Below, piece after piece: positions 50,563 to 61,712 of a stretch of 64,000 nucleotides of DNA. The stretch comes from an uncultured Cedecea sp. (lineage in GTDB: Bacteria; Pseudomonadota; Gammaproteobacteria; Enterobacterales; Enterobacteriaceae), in NCBI RefSeq assembly GCF_947498825.1, contig NZ_CANMLV010000005.1, positions 1 through 64,000 of the forward strand, written 5' to 3'. The notes under the pieces were generated by a model, which did not search any database, was not told the origin of the DNA, and was given only the letters and a program-made list of their open reading frames with translations. The position numbers were made by a program, and so were the translations under genes. The stretch's first letter is position 1. The number at the start of each line of letters is the position of its first letter.

Positions 50563-51117
50563 TTAATCATTATATATATACGGACCAAATTTAAGATAAA
50601 GAAATTCATTTTGCATCTGTAAACAGAATTTTTTAACTATTGCTCGTCTCTCAGCGCAGAGGGTTTCAGGAGACAATTCCAGAGAGTGAGCAATTTCATA
50701 GACAGTTTTACCACTCTTCAGTAAAGACCATATATATTCCTCATGTGCAGTAAAACGAAAGCGTCGGGGAGAGGGATGATAAGTGACATGTTTAGCGACT
50801 GTTCGTTCAATTTCAATCAAACTATTATACTTGGATACAATCAGCCAATTGCCAACCCTTACTTCTGAAATGTTCATTGGTGTATTGATAATCACTATAA
50901 ACTTATATATTCTTTGCTCATCTATTTTTAAAATATAATCCATAAGATTCTTTTTTTCAAAAGAAAAAATGAACACATCTTTGTTACTGGATGAACTTAA
51001 CTTCTCATCAATGACATGCATTTGGTCAACAGAGGTAATACATGCACACTCTATAATATGCCCCCTGCAAGCCTCTTGCATTCCCATCATTAAATAAACA
51101 TCATCAGAAAAAAACAA
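50563..51117 (-). CDS. LuxR-type HTH protein, probable TTG start
   Basis: The product of about 184 residues has a short degenerate receiver-like region (FFSDDVYLMMGMQEA, IFSFEKKN, KFIVIINTPM) and a C-terminal LuxR-type HTH (FTAHEEYIWSLLKSGKTVYE, IAHSLELSPETLCAERRAIV). No ATG stands at a suitable position. TTG 51117 gives an N-terminus of the expected length, and an in-frame stop lies 10 codons further upstream. The true start, or decay of it, is unsure. It is AT-rich and resembles regulators beside fimbrial operons. The target is unknown. Confidence 0.68.
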   Translation of the reverse strand: MFFSDDVYLMMGMQEACRGHIIECACITSVDQMHVIDEKLSSSSNKDVFIFSFEKKNLMDYILKIDEQRIYKFIVIINTPMNISEVRVGNWLIVSKYNSLIEIERTVAKHVTYHPSPRRFRFTAHEEYIWSLLKSGKTVYEIAHSLELSPETLCAERRAIVKKFCLQMQNEFLYLKFGPYIYND

Positions 51118-51351
51118 ACCCCAGACATGGTATAACCTTAAACATCTTTAAAAAACATTGAGCACCATTTACTGCATACTGCATGAACAATAACTGACAA
51201 TCTTATTAAATTGACGAAAATCATTTCACATATAAAACTGACTGAATTATTTAATAAACTTTCAGAACTGGAGAACAACAGGAAATACAATAACCACAAT
51301 GATAATTTATCTCTTTCCTGTTATTCTTTCTCTGATATCTATTGGTCTGTC
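51118..51351. other. AT-rich intergenic, LuxR-type gene to SPOR protein
   Basis: About 230 very AT-rich bases. A rightward frame from a TTG at 51211 overlaps the SPOR gene's end and looks non-coding. It probably holds the promoter for the leftward regulator gene. Confidence 0.45.
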
Positions 51352-52920
51352 TTAAAGTTCAGCGTGAACCTGAGCCAGGCTGCGTATCCAGGGGGTATTT
51401 CTTTTCAAGGTGTCCGGTAATTGCTGTAAAGCCTTTTTCGCCTGCGCCATTCCGGCATATTCCCCATACACCAATACATACCAGAGGCGACCGTGACGCT
51501 GGGTTTCATACACCAGGTAGTTTGAGAGTTTGTGTTTTTTGGCTAATACCTGCAGCGGCTCGGCTTGACTGGCACTGCTCAGTTGCAAGGTATAATGCCC
51601 TTTGGGTGCATTGTGTAACGCGCCACCTAAATTTAATGCTCTCGGTGCAGCCTTTTTTTCCCTTTGAGATACAACATCCGGAACTCGCGGAGCAACAGCT
51701 TCAGCGGATTCAGAAACTTGAGGTGAAACAACCGCAGGCAAGGCATCAACCGGTACCCACTCCACAACCTCTTCGTTAGCAGGAAGGCGGGGTTCTTCTT
51801 TTTCTGATGAAGTTAATTTCCCCGTTTCGTCCGCAGACGGAGAAAGGGTAACTTCTGCTCCCCCGGCCTCTGACAGCGTAATTGTCGGCTCTATAACTTC
51901 AGCTGGCGATACATCAAGCAGGGCCTCCACTTCATCCTCGTCAGGCGTTATTGCCATTTCATTCAATGGGTCATCCGCCGTTTTCTCCTGGTGATCCAGA
52001 ATATGTCCGACAAATAAAGGCGCCACGGGATCAGGCTCGACACTGACCATTTCTGTAAGAGTATCTTCCTCAGAGTGCACCATCGGACCAAGTGAATTCA
52101 CGCTGAATTTATCATTCATATGATGCGGTACTCTCTCCTGTTTGGAACCGGTGTCTTTTCCCAGTAACGGATGTCCAGGTTGAATAAAGTGTCGCACCAT
52201 CTTTTCCTGGAAAGAGGTGAGCGGAGCAGGTCTGACTTCAGGTTCAATAAGCACCGTCTGTTCAGGCTCTGCAAGTACATTTGCAGAAGACCCATCCACT
52301 CCCGAACTCAACGTGACAGGTATATCCTGCACTTGCTCAATCTCATCAGTCTCATCAATGTCAGCGGCACTGTCAGGGTTCTTCTCAGACTGAGGAGGCG
52401 CTATCTCTTCTCCTGGAAATACCACTTCGGGTAACTGTTCACACTCCGTCACCGTAAGCATTCGATAAACTTTTGCCCCCCCTGTCGACGCAGTGAGTTC
52501 ATATAATGCCGCCAGGGCCTGCTGCGCCATTTGGCGGGTCTCACCGCCTTCTGATGCTGATTTATTGAGCCAATGCACGGCGCACTCTTTACTTTGTGCT
52601 CCCCCAATACCATCAAAAAACATCACACCCAGATTATATTGTGCCAGCGGGAACCCTTTTAAGGCTGCCTGGTGTATCCAGTAACGGCCTTTGACGAAGT
52701 TTTGCCTCACCCCATCACCATTGGCGTAATGGACCCCGAAATCATAGCGAACGGCAGGGTTGGCTTCGTTCAGCATCTGTTGCCAGCATAATGACTCCGA
52801 TGAATCATCAATAAAACAGGAAGCAAAACGCTCAGAAGCGGGCACTGTATCTGCCCCAGTCGCCTGTGCATTGAGATTAATAGCGCCCAGCAAAAATAAA
52901 TAAATAGAATGCTTCTTCAT
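51352..52920 (-). CDS. Exported Sel1-repeat and SPOR-domain protein
   Basis: The 522-residue protein has a signal peptide (1-20, near LNAQATG) and two Sel1-type repeats at about 55-130 (VRYDFGVHYANGDGVRQNF, AQYNLGVMFFDGIGGAQ). A long acidic Pro/Glu/Val-rich disordered region of ~300 residues follows. A C-terminal SPOR domain (about 445-522: GHYTLQLSSASQAEPLQVLA to NTPWIRSLAQVHAEL) should bind denuded septal peptidoglycan. I know no characterised homologue with this architecture. Neighbours are a LuxR-type gene and a fimbrial adhesin fragment, so it may have belonged to a surface-fibre locus. A role in the periplasm is inference. Confidence 0.82.
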   Translation of the reverse strand: MKKHSIYLFLLGAINLNAQATGADTVPASERFASCFIDDSSESLCWQQMLNEANPAVRYDFGVHYANGDGVRQNFVKGRYWIHQAALKGFPLAQYNLGVMFFDGIGGAQSKECAVHWLNKSASEGGETRQMAQQALAALYELTASTGGAKVYRMLTVTECEQLPEVVFPGEEIAPPQSEKNPDSAADIDETDEIEQVQDIPVTLSSGVDGSSANVLAEPEQTVLIEPEVRPAPLTSFQEKMVRHFIQPGHPLLGKDTGSKQERVPHHMNDKFSVNSLGPMVHSEEDTLTEMVSVEPDPVAPLFVGHILDHQEKTADDPLNEMAITPDEDEVEALLDVSPAEVIEPTITLSEAGGAEVTLSPSADETGKLTSSEKEEPRLPANEEVVEWVPVDALPAVVSPQVSESAEAVAPRVPDVVSQREKKAAPRALNLGGALHNAPKGHYTLQLSSASQAEPLQVLAKKHKLSNYLVYETQRHGRLWYVLVYGEYAGMAQAKKALQQLPDTLKRNTPWIRSLAQVHAEL

Positions 52921-52967
52921 ATTGTCTTATCGGGTGTTCTTATGATGTATTGATAATTATTCTTCAC

Positions 52968-54032
52968 TTAATCCCAGTCTATTTTAACCGTTGCTGTAGC
53001 ACTACCGTCACCGAGTAAACCAGAGTTATTGCCGCATAACGACCACGTAATTGGAATATTCGTTAAGCCAACCCCGACATTATTAATTGTTTTTGTGCCA
53101 CTCGAACCATTAAAGCCCACTTGATTTGCGCTATCCGCGGCACATAATCCCCCCGCATCTAAATAACGGCCTCTAATATTACCCATTACCTGGCCGTTAC
53201 TATTTTTAACAGGCAATTGTGACCATGATCCGGATGCGATTTCACCAGAAAATGAAATTTTCATTTGTTCAACCACGCGCAGTGGGTCATCAGACGTGCA
53301 ATTAATATCAATGCCTTTTTTCTGGGTTGCTAATAATTGATTATTAGAAGCACCCGTAATATTAACTCTTCCAAATGCTATCGCTGCCGGGGCGGAAACA
53401 GTACAATCAAAGGCCCCCTTCACCTGAACAGTGCGCCCTCCAATCGCAGAACGCTGAAATACAACCCCTTGGCTACCATAATGTTCTGCACGGGCAAAAT
53501 ATACTTCTGGAATGGGATAAATCCCATCAGCTTCTTGGGCCAGATATAATGGCATCCAAAAACTCATTACCGCCCATGCGGGTTCAGCCATAAATGCAGG
53601 AATAGCAATACCGTAAAAACGTTTATTTTTAGCAACTCTTTTTAACGCAGCAAAGAAAGGTAATTTAACTGCAGGAGGCTCATTATCTTGCTGAATAAAA
53701 GATAATTTTTTTTCACTTAAGTTAGGGTGTTTTTTTGGTGAATGATAAAACAACCACCATAAATGAACCCATGCTAATGCTAAGCCACCCGTAACAATAA
53801 ATGCTCCCCGCCAGCCAAATAATGAATGTGAAAAATAAATAATGGCGGGGGCTATCATTGCCCCAAGGGAGAAGCCAACACCCGCCCATCCGGCAGCAAT
53901 TGGACGCTCTTTTTTCGGGAACCATTCGCCGGGTGTTTTGGCGTTTGCCGGGGTGGCCGCAGCTTCAGAGCTCCCCATAAAAAATCGTAGTACGACTAAT
54001 TGAATATAATTCGTTGCTCCTGCATGGAACAT
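52968..54032 (-). pseudogene. Chimeric ORF: ExuT-type transporter fragment fused to fimbrial adhesin fragment
   Basis: The 354-codon frame has two unrelated halves. Codons 1-167 (to about 53531) encode the middle of an MFS hexuronate transporter of the ExuT type: GSSEAAATPANAKTPGEWFP, GWRGAFIV, SFWMPLYLAQE. Codons ~170-354 encode the C-terminal pilin-like part of a chaperone-usher fimbrial subunit or adhesin: FDCTVSAPAAIAFGRVNITG, CTSDDPLRVVEQMKI, and a final beta-strand ATATVKIDWD. A deletion has joined them in frame. The first transporter segments lie further upstream in another frame (54033-54160). Neither half can work as a transporter or secreted adhesin. Confidence 0.85.
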
Positions 54033-54160
54033 ACGGGTTAATGCCCAAACTATTGCACAAATCAGGAATCGAGTTTTAAACCAATAACATCAATAAACCA
54101 ACCACATATTGGTTGGAAAATGGTATCGGCGACCTGATATGTTTATCAATATCATCTGTG
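54033..54160 (-). pseudogene. 5' remnant of the ExuT-type transporter, frameshifted
   Basis: Read leftward, TIFQPICGWFIDVIGLKL matches the QP.xGYLIDTIGLKFG region of ExuT-type transporters. It then runs into a stop, while the next frame continues ICAIVWALTR into the ORF at 54032. A one-base deletion near 54061-54075 explains both. Further upstream the frame is interrupted again. Confidence 0.7.
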
Positions 54161-54171
54161 GTATTAAAATT

Positions 54172-54189
54172 TTATTGGTAAACCAAATT
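54172..54189. promoter_or_regulatory. UxuR/ExuR-like operator
   Basis: ATTGGTAAACCAAA (54174-54187) agrees with the E. coli UxuR/ExuR operator centre ATTGGTATACCAAT at 12 of 14 positions. It lies between the broken divergent transporter gene and uxuA. Confidence 0.6.
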
Positions 54190-54463
54190 TATAATTCTGA
54201 AATTCTCACACCCTGAAACTACAGACAGCGCCATTCTGTATAAAAAATCAATCCAATAGGGTGACTCAAGTCTGGTTTTTGAAATTTGGCCAATCAATTC
54301 TTCAAAAAAACAAATTTTGGTTGACCAGATGGGATGATTTGATTGACATCTCAATTGCTCAAGTAAGAGAATGCTCAAAACAAACGCAATGTGAGCAATA
54401 AAACACAGCGCTATTATTTTTGGATAACCAAAAAAGTCTCAATCAGCTTTCAAGGAGTGACCG
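54190..54463. promoter_or_regulatory. uxuA upstream region with two more TTGG-N4-CCA sites
   Basis: No ORF. TTGGTTGACCAG (about 54317-54328) and TTGGATAACCAA (54420-54431) repeat the TTGG-N4-CCA(A) half-site pattern of GntR/FadR-type hexuronate regulators. The second lies about 33 bases before the uxuA ATG, well placed for repression. AAGGAGTGA is the uxuA ribosome site. Confidence 0.5.
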
Positions 54464-55645
54464 ATGAAACAAACCTGGCGTTGGTTCGGGCCTGCAGATC
54501 CAGTGACGTTATCTGATATTCGTCAGGCAGGCGCTACCGGAATAGTGACAGCACTACACCATATTCCGAATGGCGAGATCTGGACTATTGATGAAATTCA
54601 GCAGCGTAAAGCATTGATTGAAGCCAATAGTCTCGAATGGACGGTGGTAGAAAGTATTCCAATTCATGAAGATATCAAGACACAAACCGGTGACTATGAA
54701 AAATGGATTGCTCACTACCAGCAATCCCTGCGTAACCTGGCAGCCTGCGGCATTCATACGGTTTGTTATAACTTTATGCCGGTCCTCGACTGGACACGTA
54801 CTGACCTTCAGTACGAGTTACCCGATGGCTCCAGAGCCCTGCGTTTTGATCAGATTGCATTTGCGGTATTTGAGATTTACCTGCTAAAACGTGAAGGGGC
54901 TGAACAGGACTACACGGCGGAAGAACTCGTACAGGCCAGAGTCCGCTTTGAAACCATGCAAGATGATGAAAAACAAAAATTAATCAATAACATCATTGCA
55001 GGCCTGCCTGGCGCAGAAGAAGGTTATACCCTCGAGCAATTCAATCAACATCTGCAACGTTACGCCGGAATTGATAAAGCAAAATTGCGTGAACATTTTG
55101 CTTATTTCCTGAAAAAAATTATTCCCGTGGCTGAAGAGTCTGGCCTGAAAATGGCTGTACATCCTGATGATCCTCCGCGCCCTATTCTCGGCCTGCCACG
55201 CATTGTATCGACAATTGAAGATATGCAATGGATGGCGGATACCGTAAACAGTGACGCCAATGGTTACACCATGTGCACCGGTTCTTATGGGGTACGTGCT
55301 GACAATGATCTGGTTAAGATGATTGAAACCTTCGGCCCGCGGATTTACTTCCTGCATTTACGCTCAACCTTGCGTGAAGAAAATCCGAATACATTCCACG
55401 AAGCTGCACATCTGGCAGGTGATGTAGATATGTATCGGGTTATCTGCGCGGTAGCCGCCGAAGAGCACCGTCGCCGTGAAAGCGGAAAAGAATTCCTGAT
55501 CCCAATGCGCCCTGACCATGGCCATCAGATGCTGGATGATTTGAACAAGAAAACCAATCCAGGATATTCAGCAATAGGACGCCTGAAAGGCCTGGCTGAG
55601 ATTCGCGGCCTGGAAATGGGCATTCATCGCGCATTTTATGATTAG
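54464..55645 (+). CDS. uxuA: Mannonate dehydratase UxuA
   Basis: UxuA dehydrates D-mannonate to 2-keto-3-deoxygluconate in glucuronate breakdown. It is a TIM-barrel Fe/Mn enzyme. Metal and substrate segments visible are [23 protein letters not shown] and [14 protein letters not shown]-like [20 protein letters not shown] opens the protein. The 393 residues are full length. uxaC follows after 8 bases. The usual partner uxuB is not in the window. Confidence 0.96.
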   Translation: MKQTWRWFGPADPVTLSDIRQAGATGIVTALHHIPNGEIWTIDEIQQRKALIEANSLEWTVVESIPIHEDIKTQTGDYEKWIAHYQQSLRNLAACGIHTVCYNFMPVLDWTRTDLQYELPDGSRALRFDQIAFAVFEIYLLKREGAEQDYTAEELVQARVRFETMQDDEKQKLINNIIAGLPGAEEGYTLEQFNQHLQRYAGIDKAKLREHFAYFLKKIIPVAEESGLKMAVHPDDPPRPILGLPRIVSTIEDMQWMADTVNSDANGYTMCTGSYGVRADNDLVKMIETFGPRIYFLHLRSTLREENPNTFHEAAHLAGDVDMYRVICAVAAEEHRRRESGKEFLIPMRPDHGHQMLDDLNKKTNPGYSAIGRLKGLAEIRGLEMGIHRAFYD

Positions 55646-55653
55646 GAAGGGCC

Positions 55654-57072
55654 ATGAAATCATTTCTTTGTGAAGACTTTTTACTGCACAGTGATATTGC
55701 CCGTCGCCTCTATCACGACTATGCAGCAGATATGCCTGTCTATGACTATCACTGTCACCTGAATCCAAAGGAAATCTCACAGAACCGCCGCTTTGATAAT
55801 CTCAGTCAGATTTGGCTGGAAGGGGATCACTACAAATGGCGTGGAATGCGCTCTGCCGGTATCCCGGAGCATCTGATAACGGGCTCAAGCAGTGATTATG
55901 AAAAATACCAGGCATGGGCCAGAACAGTACCGATGACGCTCGGTAACCCGCTCTATCACTGGACACACCTGGAACTCCGTCGTCCGTTCGGTATCACAGG
56001 GAAAATATTCGGACCGGAAACGGCACAGGGTATCTGGGATGAAGCCAATGAAAAACTTAACCTGGATGAATTTTCAGCACGTGGCATTATGCAGCAGATG
56101 AATGTGCGTATGGTCGGTACAACGGATGATCCTGCCGATTCTCTGGAATACCACCAGCAAATTGCCCAGGATGACAGCTTCGATATTGAAGTCCGTCCCA
56201 GCTGGCGCCCCGATCGTGCCTTTAAAATTGAACAGAGCGGATTTGCAGATTATATCGAGAAGTTAGGGCGAAGTGCCGATGTAGAGATCTGTTGTTTCAG
56301 CTCCCTGCTTACAGCTCTGGAACGCCGCCTCGCCCATTTTGCACGCCATGGCTGCATTGCTTCTGACCATGGTATTGACGTTCTCCGCTATGCACCGATA
56401 CCGGATGAGTCAGTGCTTGATGCTATCCTGCAAAAACGTCTCGCGGGTGAAATCCCGGATGAAACAGCAACGGCACAGTTTTCAACTGCAGTGTTGGTCT
56501 GGCTCGGCAAGCAGTATGCAAAGCGTGGCTGGGTGATGCAGCTGCATATCGGGGCATTACGAAACAACAATACGCGTATGTTTAACCTGCTCGGTGCAGA
56601 TAGCGGTTTTGATTCGATTGGCGATGCGCCAATTGCGTATCCACTTTCACGACTGCTCGATGAAATGGACAAAACCAATGAGCTACCACGCACGATCCTC
56701 TACTGCCTGAACCCACGTGATAACGAAGTGCTGGCAACCATGACAGGTAACTTCCAGGGTGGGGGTATCGGCGGGAAAATTCAGTTTGGTTCTGGCTGGT
56801 GGTTCAACGACCAGAAAGATGGCATGCTTCGCCAGCTCGAACAACTCTCGCAGCTGGGATTATTAAGCCAGTTTGTCGGTATGCTGACAGATTCTCGCAG
56901 CTTCCTGTCCTACACCCGCCATGAATACTTCCGTCGCATTCTCTGTAATATGCTAGGTTCGCTGGCGGTAAAAGGGGAAATTCCGGCAGATGAAAAAATG
57001 CTGGGACAGCTGGTTCGTGATATCAGTTTTAATAATGCTCAGCGCTATTTTTCTGCAGCGAAAATAGAATAA
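55654..57072 (+). CDS. uxaC: Uronate isomerase UxaC
   Basis: UxaC interconverts D-glucuronate/D-fructuronate and D-galacturonate/D-tagaturonate. It is an amidohydrolase-fold enzyme, with the HxH motif in [25 protein letters not shown], and conserved [19 protein letters not shown]. The 472-residue product is complete. It forms an operon with uxuA. In E. coli uxaC pairs with uxaA instead, so this arrangement differs. The group II intron starts about 50 bases after the stop. Confidence 0.96.
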   Translation: MKSFLCEDFLLHSDIARRLYHDYAADMPVYDYHCHLNPKEISQNRRFDNLSQIWLEGDHYKWRGMRSAGIPEHLITGSSSDYEKYQAWARTVPMTLGNPLYHWTHLELRRPFGITGKIFGPETAQGIWDEANEKLNLDEFSARGIMQQMNVRMVGTTDDPADSLEYHQQIAQDDSFDIEVRPSWRPDRAFKIEQSGFADYIEKLGRSADVEICCFSSLLTALERRLAHFARHGCIASDHGIDVLRYAPIPDESVLDAILQKRLAGEIPDETATAQFSTAVLVWLGKQYAKRGWVMQLHIGALRNNNTRMFNLLGADSGFDSIGDAPIAYPLSRLLDEMDKTNELPRTILYCLNPRDNEVLATMTGNFQGGGIGGKIQFGSGWWFNDQKDGMLRQLEQLSQLGLLSQFVGMLTDSRSFLSYTRHEYFRRILCNMLGSLAVKGEIPADEKMLGQLVRDISFNNAQRYFSAAKIE

Positions 57073-57153
57073 TTATCCGGCAATTTCAAACTGGATAAAA
57101 AGCTAAACGCCATTCTCTCGACATCGAGTAGGAGGCGGGATCACTCCCGCCGT

Positions 57154-57195
57154 CCTCTCACACCACCGTACGTACGGTTCCGTATACGGCGGTTC
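57154..57195 (-). ncRNA. Group II intron domain V catalytic hairpin
   Basis: On the minus strand GAACCGCCGTATACGG followed by AACCGTACGTACGGTGGTG folds to the standard domain V with a CGC-type triad. It directly follows the RT stop and precedes the domain VI hairpin. Confidence 0.75.
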
Positions 57196-57198
57196 ATG

Positions 57199-58590
57199 TT
57201 AACCCTGGAACTGCCTGTGTTGTTCGAGCAATGACAGTAAGCCAGCCTTCCTCAGTGACGATACTTTTATCACCTGATTCATATGGCTCGCTCCCGAGTT
57301 CCACCACGATCCTCTCTGATTGCACGCTGAACGCCACGCCCTTTCTTCCGTTAACCCCGCTCGCATTAACTTTCTTGCTCGCGTTCCTGTGCGCTTCCAT
57401 TGCCTCCAGAGAAGACAGCGTAACTTCCTGTTTATCCAGCTATCCAGTTCTTTCAGTACGCCTTTTACTTCGGTGTAACGGAAGTAACTTATCCATCCTC
57501 TGAGGACCGGGCTGAATTTATTGATGACTGCTTTTACTGACGCTGACCTGTGCCCTGTGGTCAGGCTGCGGAGCTTCTCCTTCAGCCTTGCCACACTGCT
57601 GTCTGCCACTTTCAGCCGAACATATTTATGCCTTGTGACGCTGAACCCCAGGAACTTACGCTCCCAAGGTCTTGCCACCGCACTCTTCTTTTCGTTTATC
57701 GTCAGTCTTAACGTCTTTGTCAAATACGCACTGATATCTTCAAGAAGATGTTCACCCGCTTTTCGACTGCTGACATAGATATTGCAGTCGTCTGCATACC
57801 GGCAGAACGCGTGTCCGCGTCGTTCCAGCTCTTTGTCCAGCTCATCCAGCAAGATATTCGACAGCAATGGCGATAAAGGGCCGCCTTGCGGCATCCCTCT
57901 TACACGTTTGACTCTCTCTTTATTGCTGTCGACACTTTCTGCCTCAAGGTAACGGCGAATTAACTTCAGCAACCGTATATCCTTGATGCGTCGGGCTATC
58001 CGCGACATTAATATGTCGTGATCCACTCTGTCGAAGAACTTTTCCAGATCCATATCGACCACCCAGCGTTTACCACTGTGCATGTAGACCTGTGCCTGAC
58101 GCACAGCCTGCCATGCGTTACGCCCCGGGCGGAAGCCATAACTGGAGTTTGAGAAGGTCGGGTCGACGACAGCGCTCAGTTTCTGCGCTATCGCTTGCTG
58201 GATAAGTCTGTCTGCCACCGTCGGGATACCTAATGTTCTCACGCCGCCATCTGGCTTTGGGATATCCATTTTGCGTATCGCCCGGGGCAGATAATCTCCT
58301 GCCATCAATGCACTCTTGATACTTGCCCAGTGTTCTTTCAGCCAGGGTTTTAACGCCGACACGCTGAGGTTATCCACCCCTGCGGCGCCTTTGTTTTCCA
58401 CCACCCGCTGGAAGGCCAGCATCATATTGGCTCTCTCTGTCACCGTTTCGATTGTCAACGGCACTTCCGCTTTCGTTCGCCCACTGACCGCCGTGTCGAT
58501 TTCAGCACCACTAAGCTGCTCTCGCGAATTCTGTTCGCTACCTTGACTGGTGGCGGCAATCGCTTGCCCTTGTGCATCATTAATCGACAT
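57199..58590 (-). CDS. Group II intron-encoded reverse transcriptase/maturase
   Basis: The 463-residue protein helps splice its intron and reverse-transcribe it into DNA. The RT domain spans about 55-340: GAAGVDNLS, FRPGRNAWQAV, VDMDLEKFFDRVDHDILMS, RGMPQGGPLSPLLSNILLDE and the catalytic CRYADDCNIYV. A maturase (GIIM/X) domain follows (RGWISYFRYTEVKGVLKELD, then WINRKLRCLLWRQWKR). I see no C-terminal HNH endonuclease, consistent with class C-type proteins. No frameshift is evident, so it may be active. Domain IV hosts the ORF. Confidence 0.95.
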   Translation of the reverse strand: MSINDAQGQAIAATSQGSEQNSREQLSGAEIDTAVSGRTKAEVPLTIETVTERANMMLAFQRVVENKGAAGVDNLSVSALKPWLKEHWASIKSALMAGDYLPRAIRKMDIPKPDGGVRTLGIPTVADRLIQQAIAQKLSAVVDPTFSNSSYGFRPGRNAWQAVRQAQVYMHSGKRWVVDMDLEKFFDRVDHDILMSRIARRIKDIRLLKLIRRYLEAESVDSNKERVKRVRGMPQGGPLSPLLSNILLDELDKELERRGHAFCRYADDCNIYVSSRKAGEHLLEDISAYLTKTLRLTINEKKSAVARPWERKFLGFSVTRHKYVRLKVADSSVARLKEKLRSLTTGHRSASVKAVINKFSPVLRGWISYFRYTEVKGVLKELDSWINRKLRCLLWRQWKRTGTRARKLMRAGLTEERAWRSACNQRGSWWNSGASHMNQVIKVSSLRKAGLLSLLEQHRQFQG

Positions 58591-59045
58591 CGAGTATCCG
58601 TGTCCTGATTGCGGTTAACATGTTCAGCCCTTCATACTGCCGGGGAGTCAGTACTACTACGGCGTCGGCTGACTTCTGTCATTCCATCCCGATACCTCCC
58701 GATATCGGTAGCACAGTGGCAGAATGGCAGATCTCCCGAGGTAATTCGCGTGACCTTCCTGCATATGTCTGTCGGTTTTACGTCACAGCGTTCCGTGTAA
58801 GTATTGGGCGTTGACGATATTAGCCACCTTACCCTGCTGTGCCGCCTGAACCGCTTCCTGTTCGTCAGACCCGCATTTTGCTTTCAGCTTCCTTCAGATT
58901 TCACCTCGCGGTGGACACCCTTGCCGTTCAGCTAACACTTCCCCTTGCCGGGTGTGTAGAGGACTTTCACCTCCAAGTCATCTGTTAACCACCACGGTCA
59001 ACGGACAGCGCCGTTCAAGACGCTACGCGCCATGCCCGGCGCACC

Positions 59046-59087
59046 AAAAAAAAAAAAAAGCCTGTAAGCTATAAGCTTACAGGCTTT
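59046..59087 (-). terminator. groESL operon terminator, intron target
   Basis: AAAGCCTGTAAGCT and AGCTTACAGGCTTT make a perfect 14-bp stem with a three-base loop. It is followed on the minus strand by 14 uninterrupted T residues, and the intron begins right after. Confidence 0.95.
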
Positions 59088-59118
59088 CTTCACAAGCAGT
59101 AATGTTTGAACTACATGA

Positions 59119-60768
<1,650 letters not shown>

Positions 60769-60808
60769 TTATATTCCTCAAATTCGTTCAGGTGTTCGTT
60801 CGCAGGGA

Positions 60809-61135
<327 letters not shown>

Positions 61136-61177
61136 TTAGGTTACGCCGCCCAAGTAGGATTCGGCTGCTGACCAGAT

Positions 61178-61210
61178 TAATGGGGATGATTAACGCTCCC
61201 TTCAAGGGGG
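61178..61210 (-). promoter_or_regulatory. Sigma-32 heat-shock promoter of groESL
   Basis: On the minus strand CCCTTGAAG supplies the -35 (CTTGAA at 61206-61201) and CCCCATTA the -10 (61185-61178), with a 15-base spacer. The match extends through CCCCCTTGAAGGG and CATCCCCATT, almost as in the E. coli groE promoter. Confidence 0.93.
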
Positions 61211-61232
61211 AGTTAAAAAAAAAATCGAAAAT

Positions 61233-61712
61233 TTAACGATCCTGGCGATCTTTTTCTTCAAGGCGCTCTGTCGTCTCGTCTTTACGCTGATACTCGCCAT
61301 CAAATGTATTGCCTTGATGGGAGTTTCCACCACCAAACCCACCGCCTGGCATCCCGGAAAAACGCAGATGAGGCATCAGTTTAACCGTTAAATGTTTCTG
61401 TATTGGTGGCAGTAATAGCAGCAAACCGAGGAAGTCGGTAAAGAAACCTGGCAAGATAAGCAAAATACCGGCGATGATCAAAGAGACGCTTTTGACCATC
61501 TCTGCGGCCGGACTCTCGCCCGCAGCTATTTTTTGCTGCATCAGCATAAAGTTCTTCAGACCCTGATTTTTTACCAGCGATACACCCAGCACTGAAGTCA
61601 GTATCACAAGAATCAACGTCAGAAAAACGCCCAGGATATGCGCGACCTGTATAAAGAGAGAAATCTCAATATAAACATAGAGAAAAAAGGCAATAAATGG
61701 GATCCAGCGCAC
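61233..61712 (-). CDS. fxsA: FxsA family membrane protein
   Basis: FxsA is an inner-membrane protein whose overproduction relieves exclusion of phage T7 by the F plasmid. The 159-residue product has hydrophobic segments at about 4-45 and 74-100, the conserved GLVKNQG-like VSLVKNQGLKNFMLMQQ, and LLILPGFFTDFLGLLLLLPP. The tail is Gly-rich then charged. Upstream of groESL and divergent from aspA, as in E. coli, but with no yjeH between fxsA and groES. Confidence 0.94.
   Translation of the reverse strand: MRWIPFIAFFLYVYIEISLFIQVAHILGVFLTLILVILTSVLGVSLVKNQGLKNFMLMQQKIAAGESPAAEMVKSVSLIIAGILLILPGFFTDFLGLLLLLPPIQKHLTVKLMPHLRFSGMPGGGFGGGNSHQGNTFDGEYQRKDETTERLEEKDRQDR

Larger units (their letters stand above)
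57123..59044 (-). mobile_element. Group II intron (class C-like) downstream of the groEL terminator
   Basis: The intron runs leftward for about 1.92 kb. Its 5' end GTGCGCCGGGCATGGCGCG (59044 down) has the GUGYG consensus and follows within one base of the 14-T tract of the groEL terminator. Domain V (about 57195-57162) contains ACCGCCGTATACGG and CCGTACGTACGGTGG. Domain VI is the GGCGGGA-GTGA-TCCCGCC hairpin at 57134-57151, and the intron ends CTCGAT (AY rule) at 57123. It encodes one reverse transcriptase. Insertion just after an intrinsic terminator is the hallmark of group IIC introns; the class assignment is otherwise inferred. Confidence 0.88.

Noticed and set aside
51211-51420. 69-codon plus-strand ORF
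   Set aside because: TTG start, no ribosome site, and it overlaps the 3' end of the SPOR gene on the opposite strand.
57123-59044. Diversity-generating retroelement or retron
   Set aside because: The reverse transcriptase has group II maturase features and sits within intron ribozyme ends. No template/variable repeats or msr/msd are visible.
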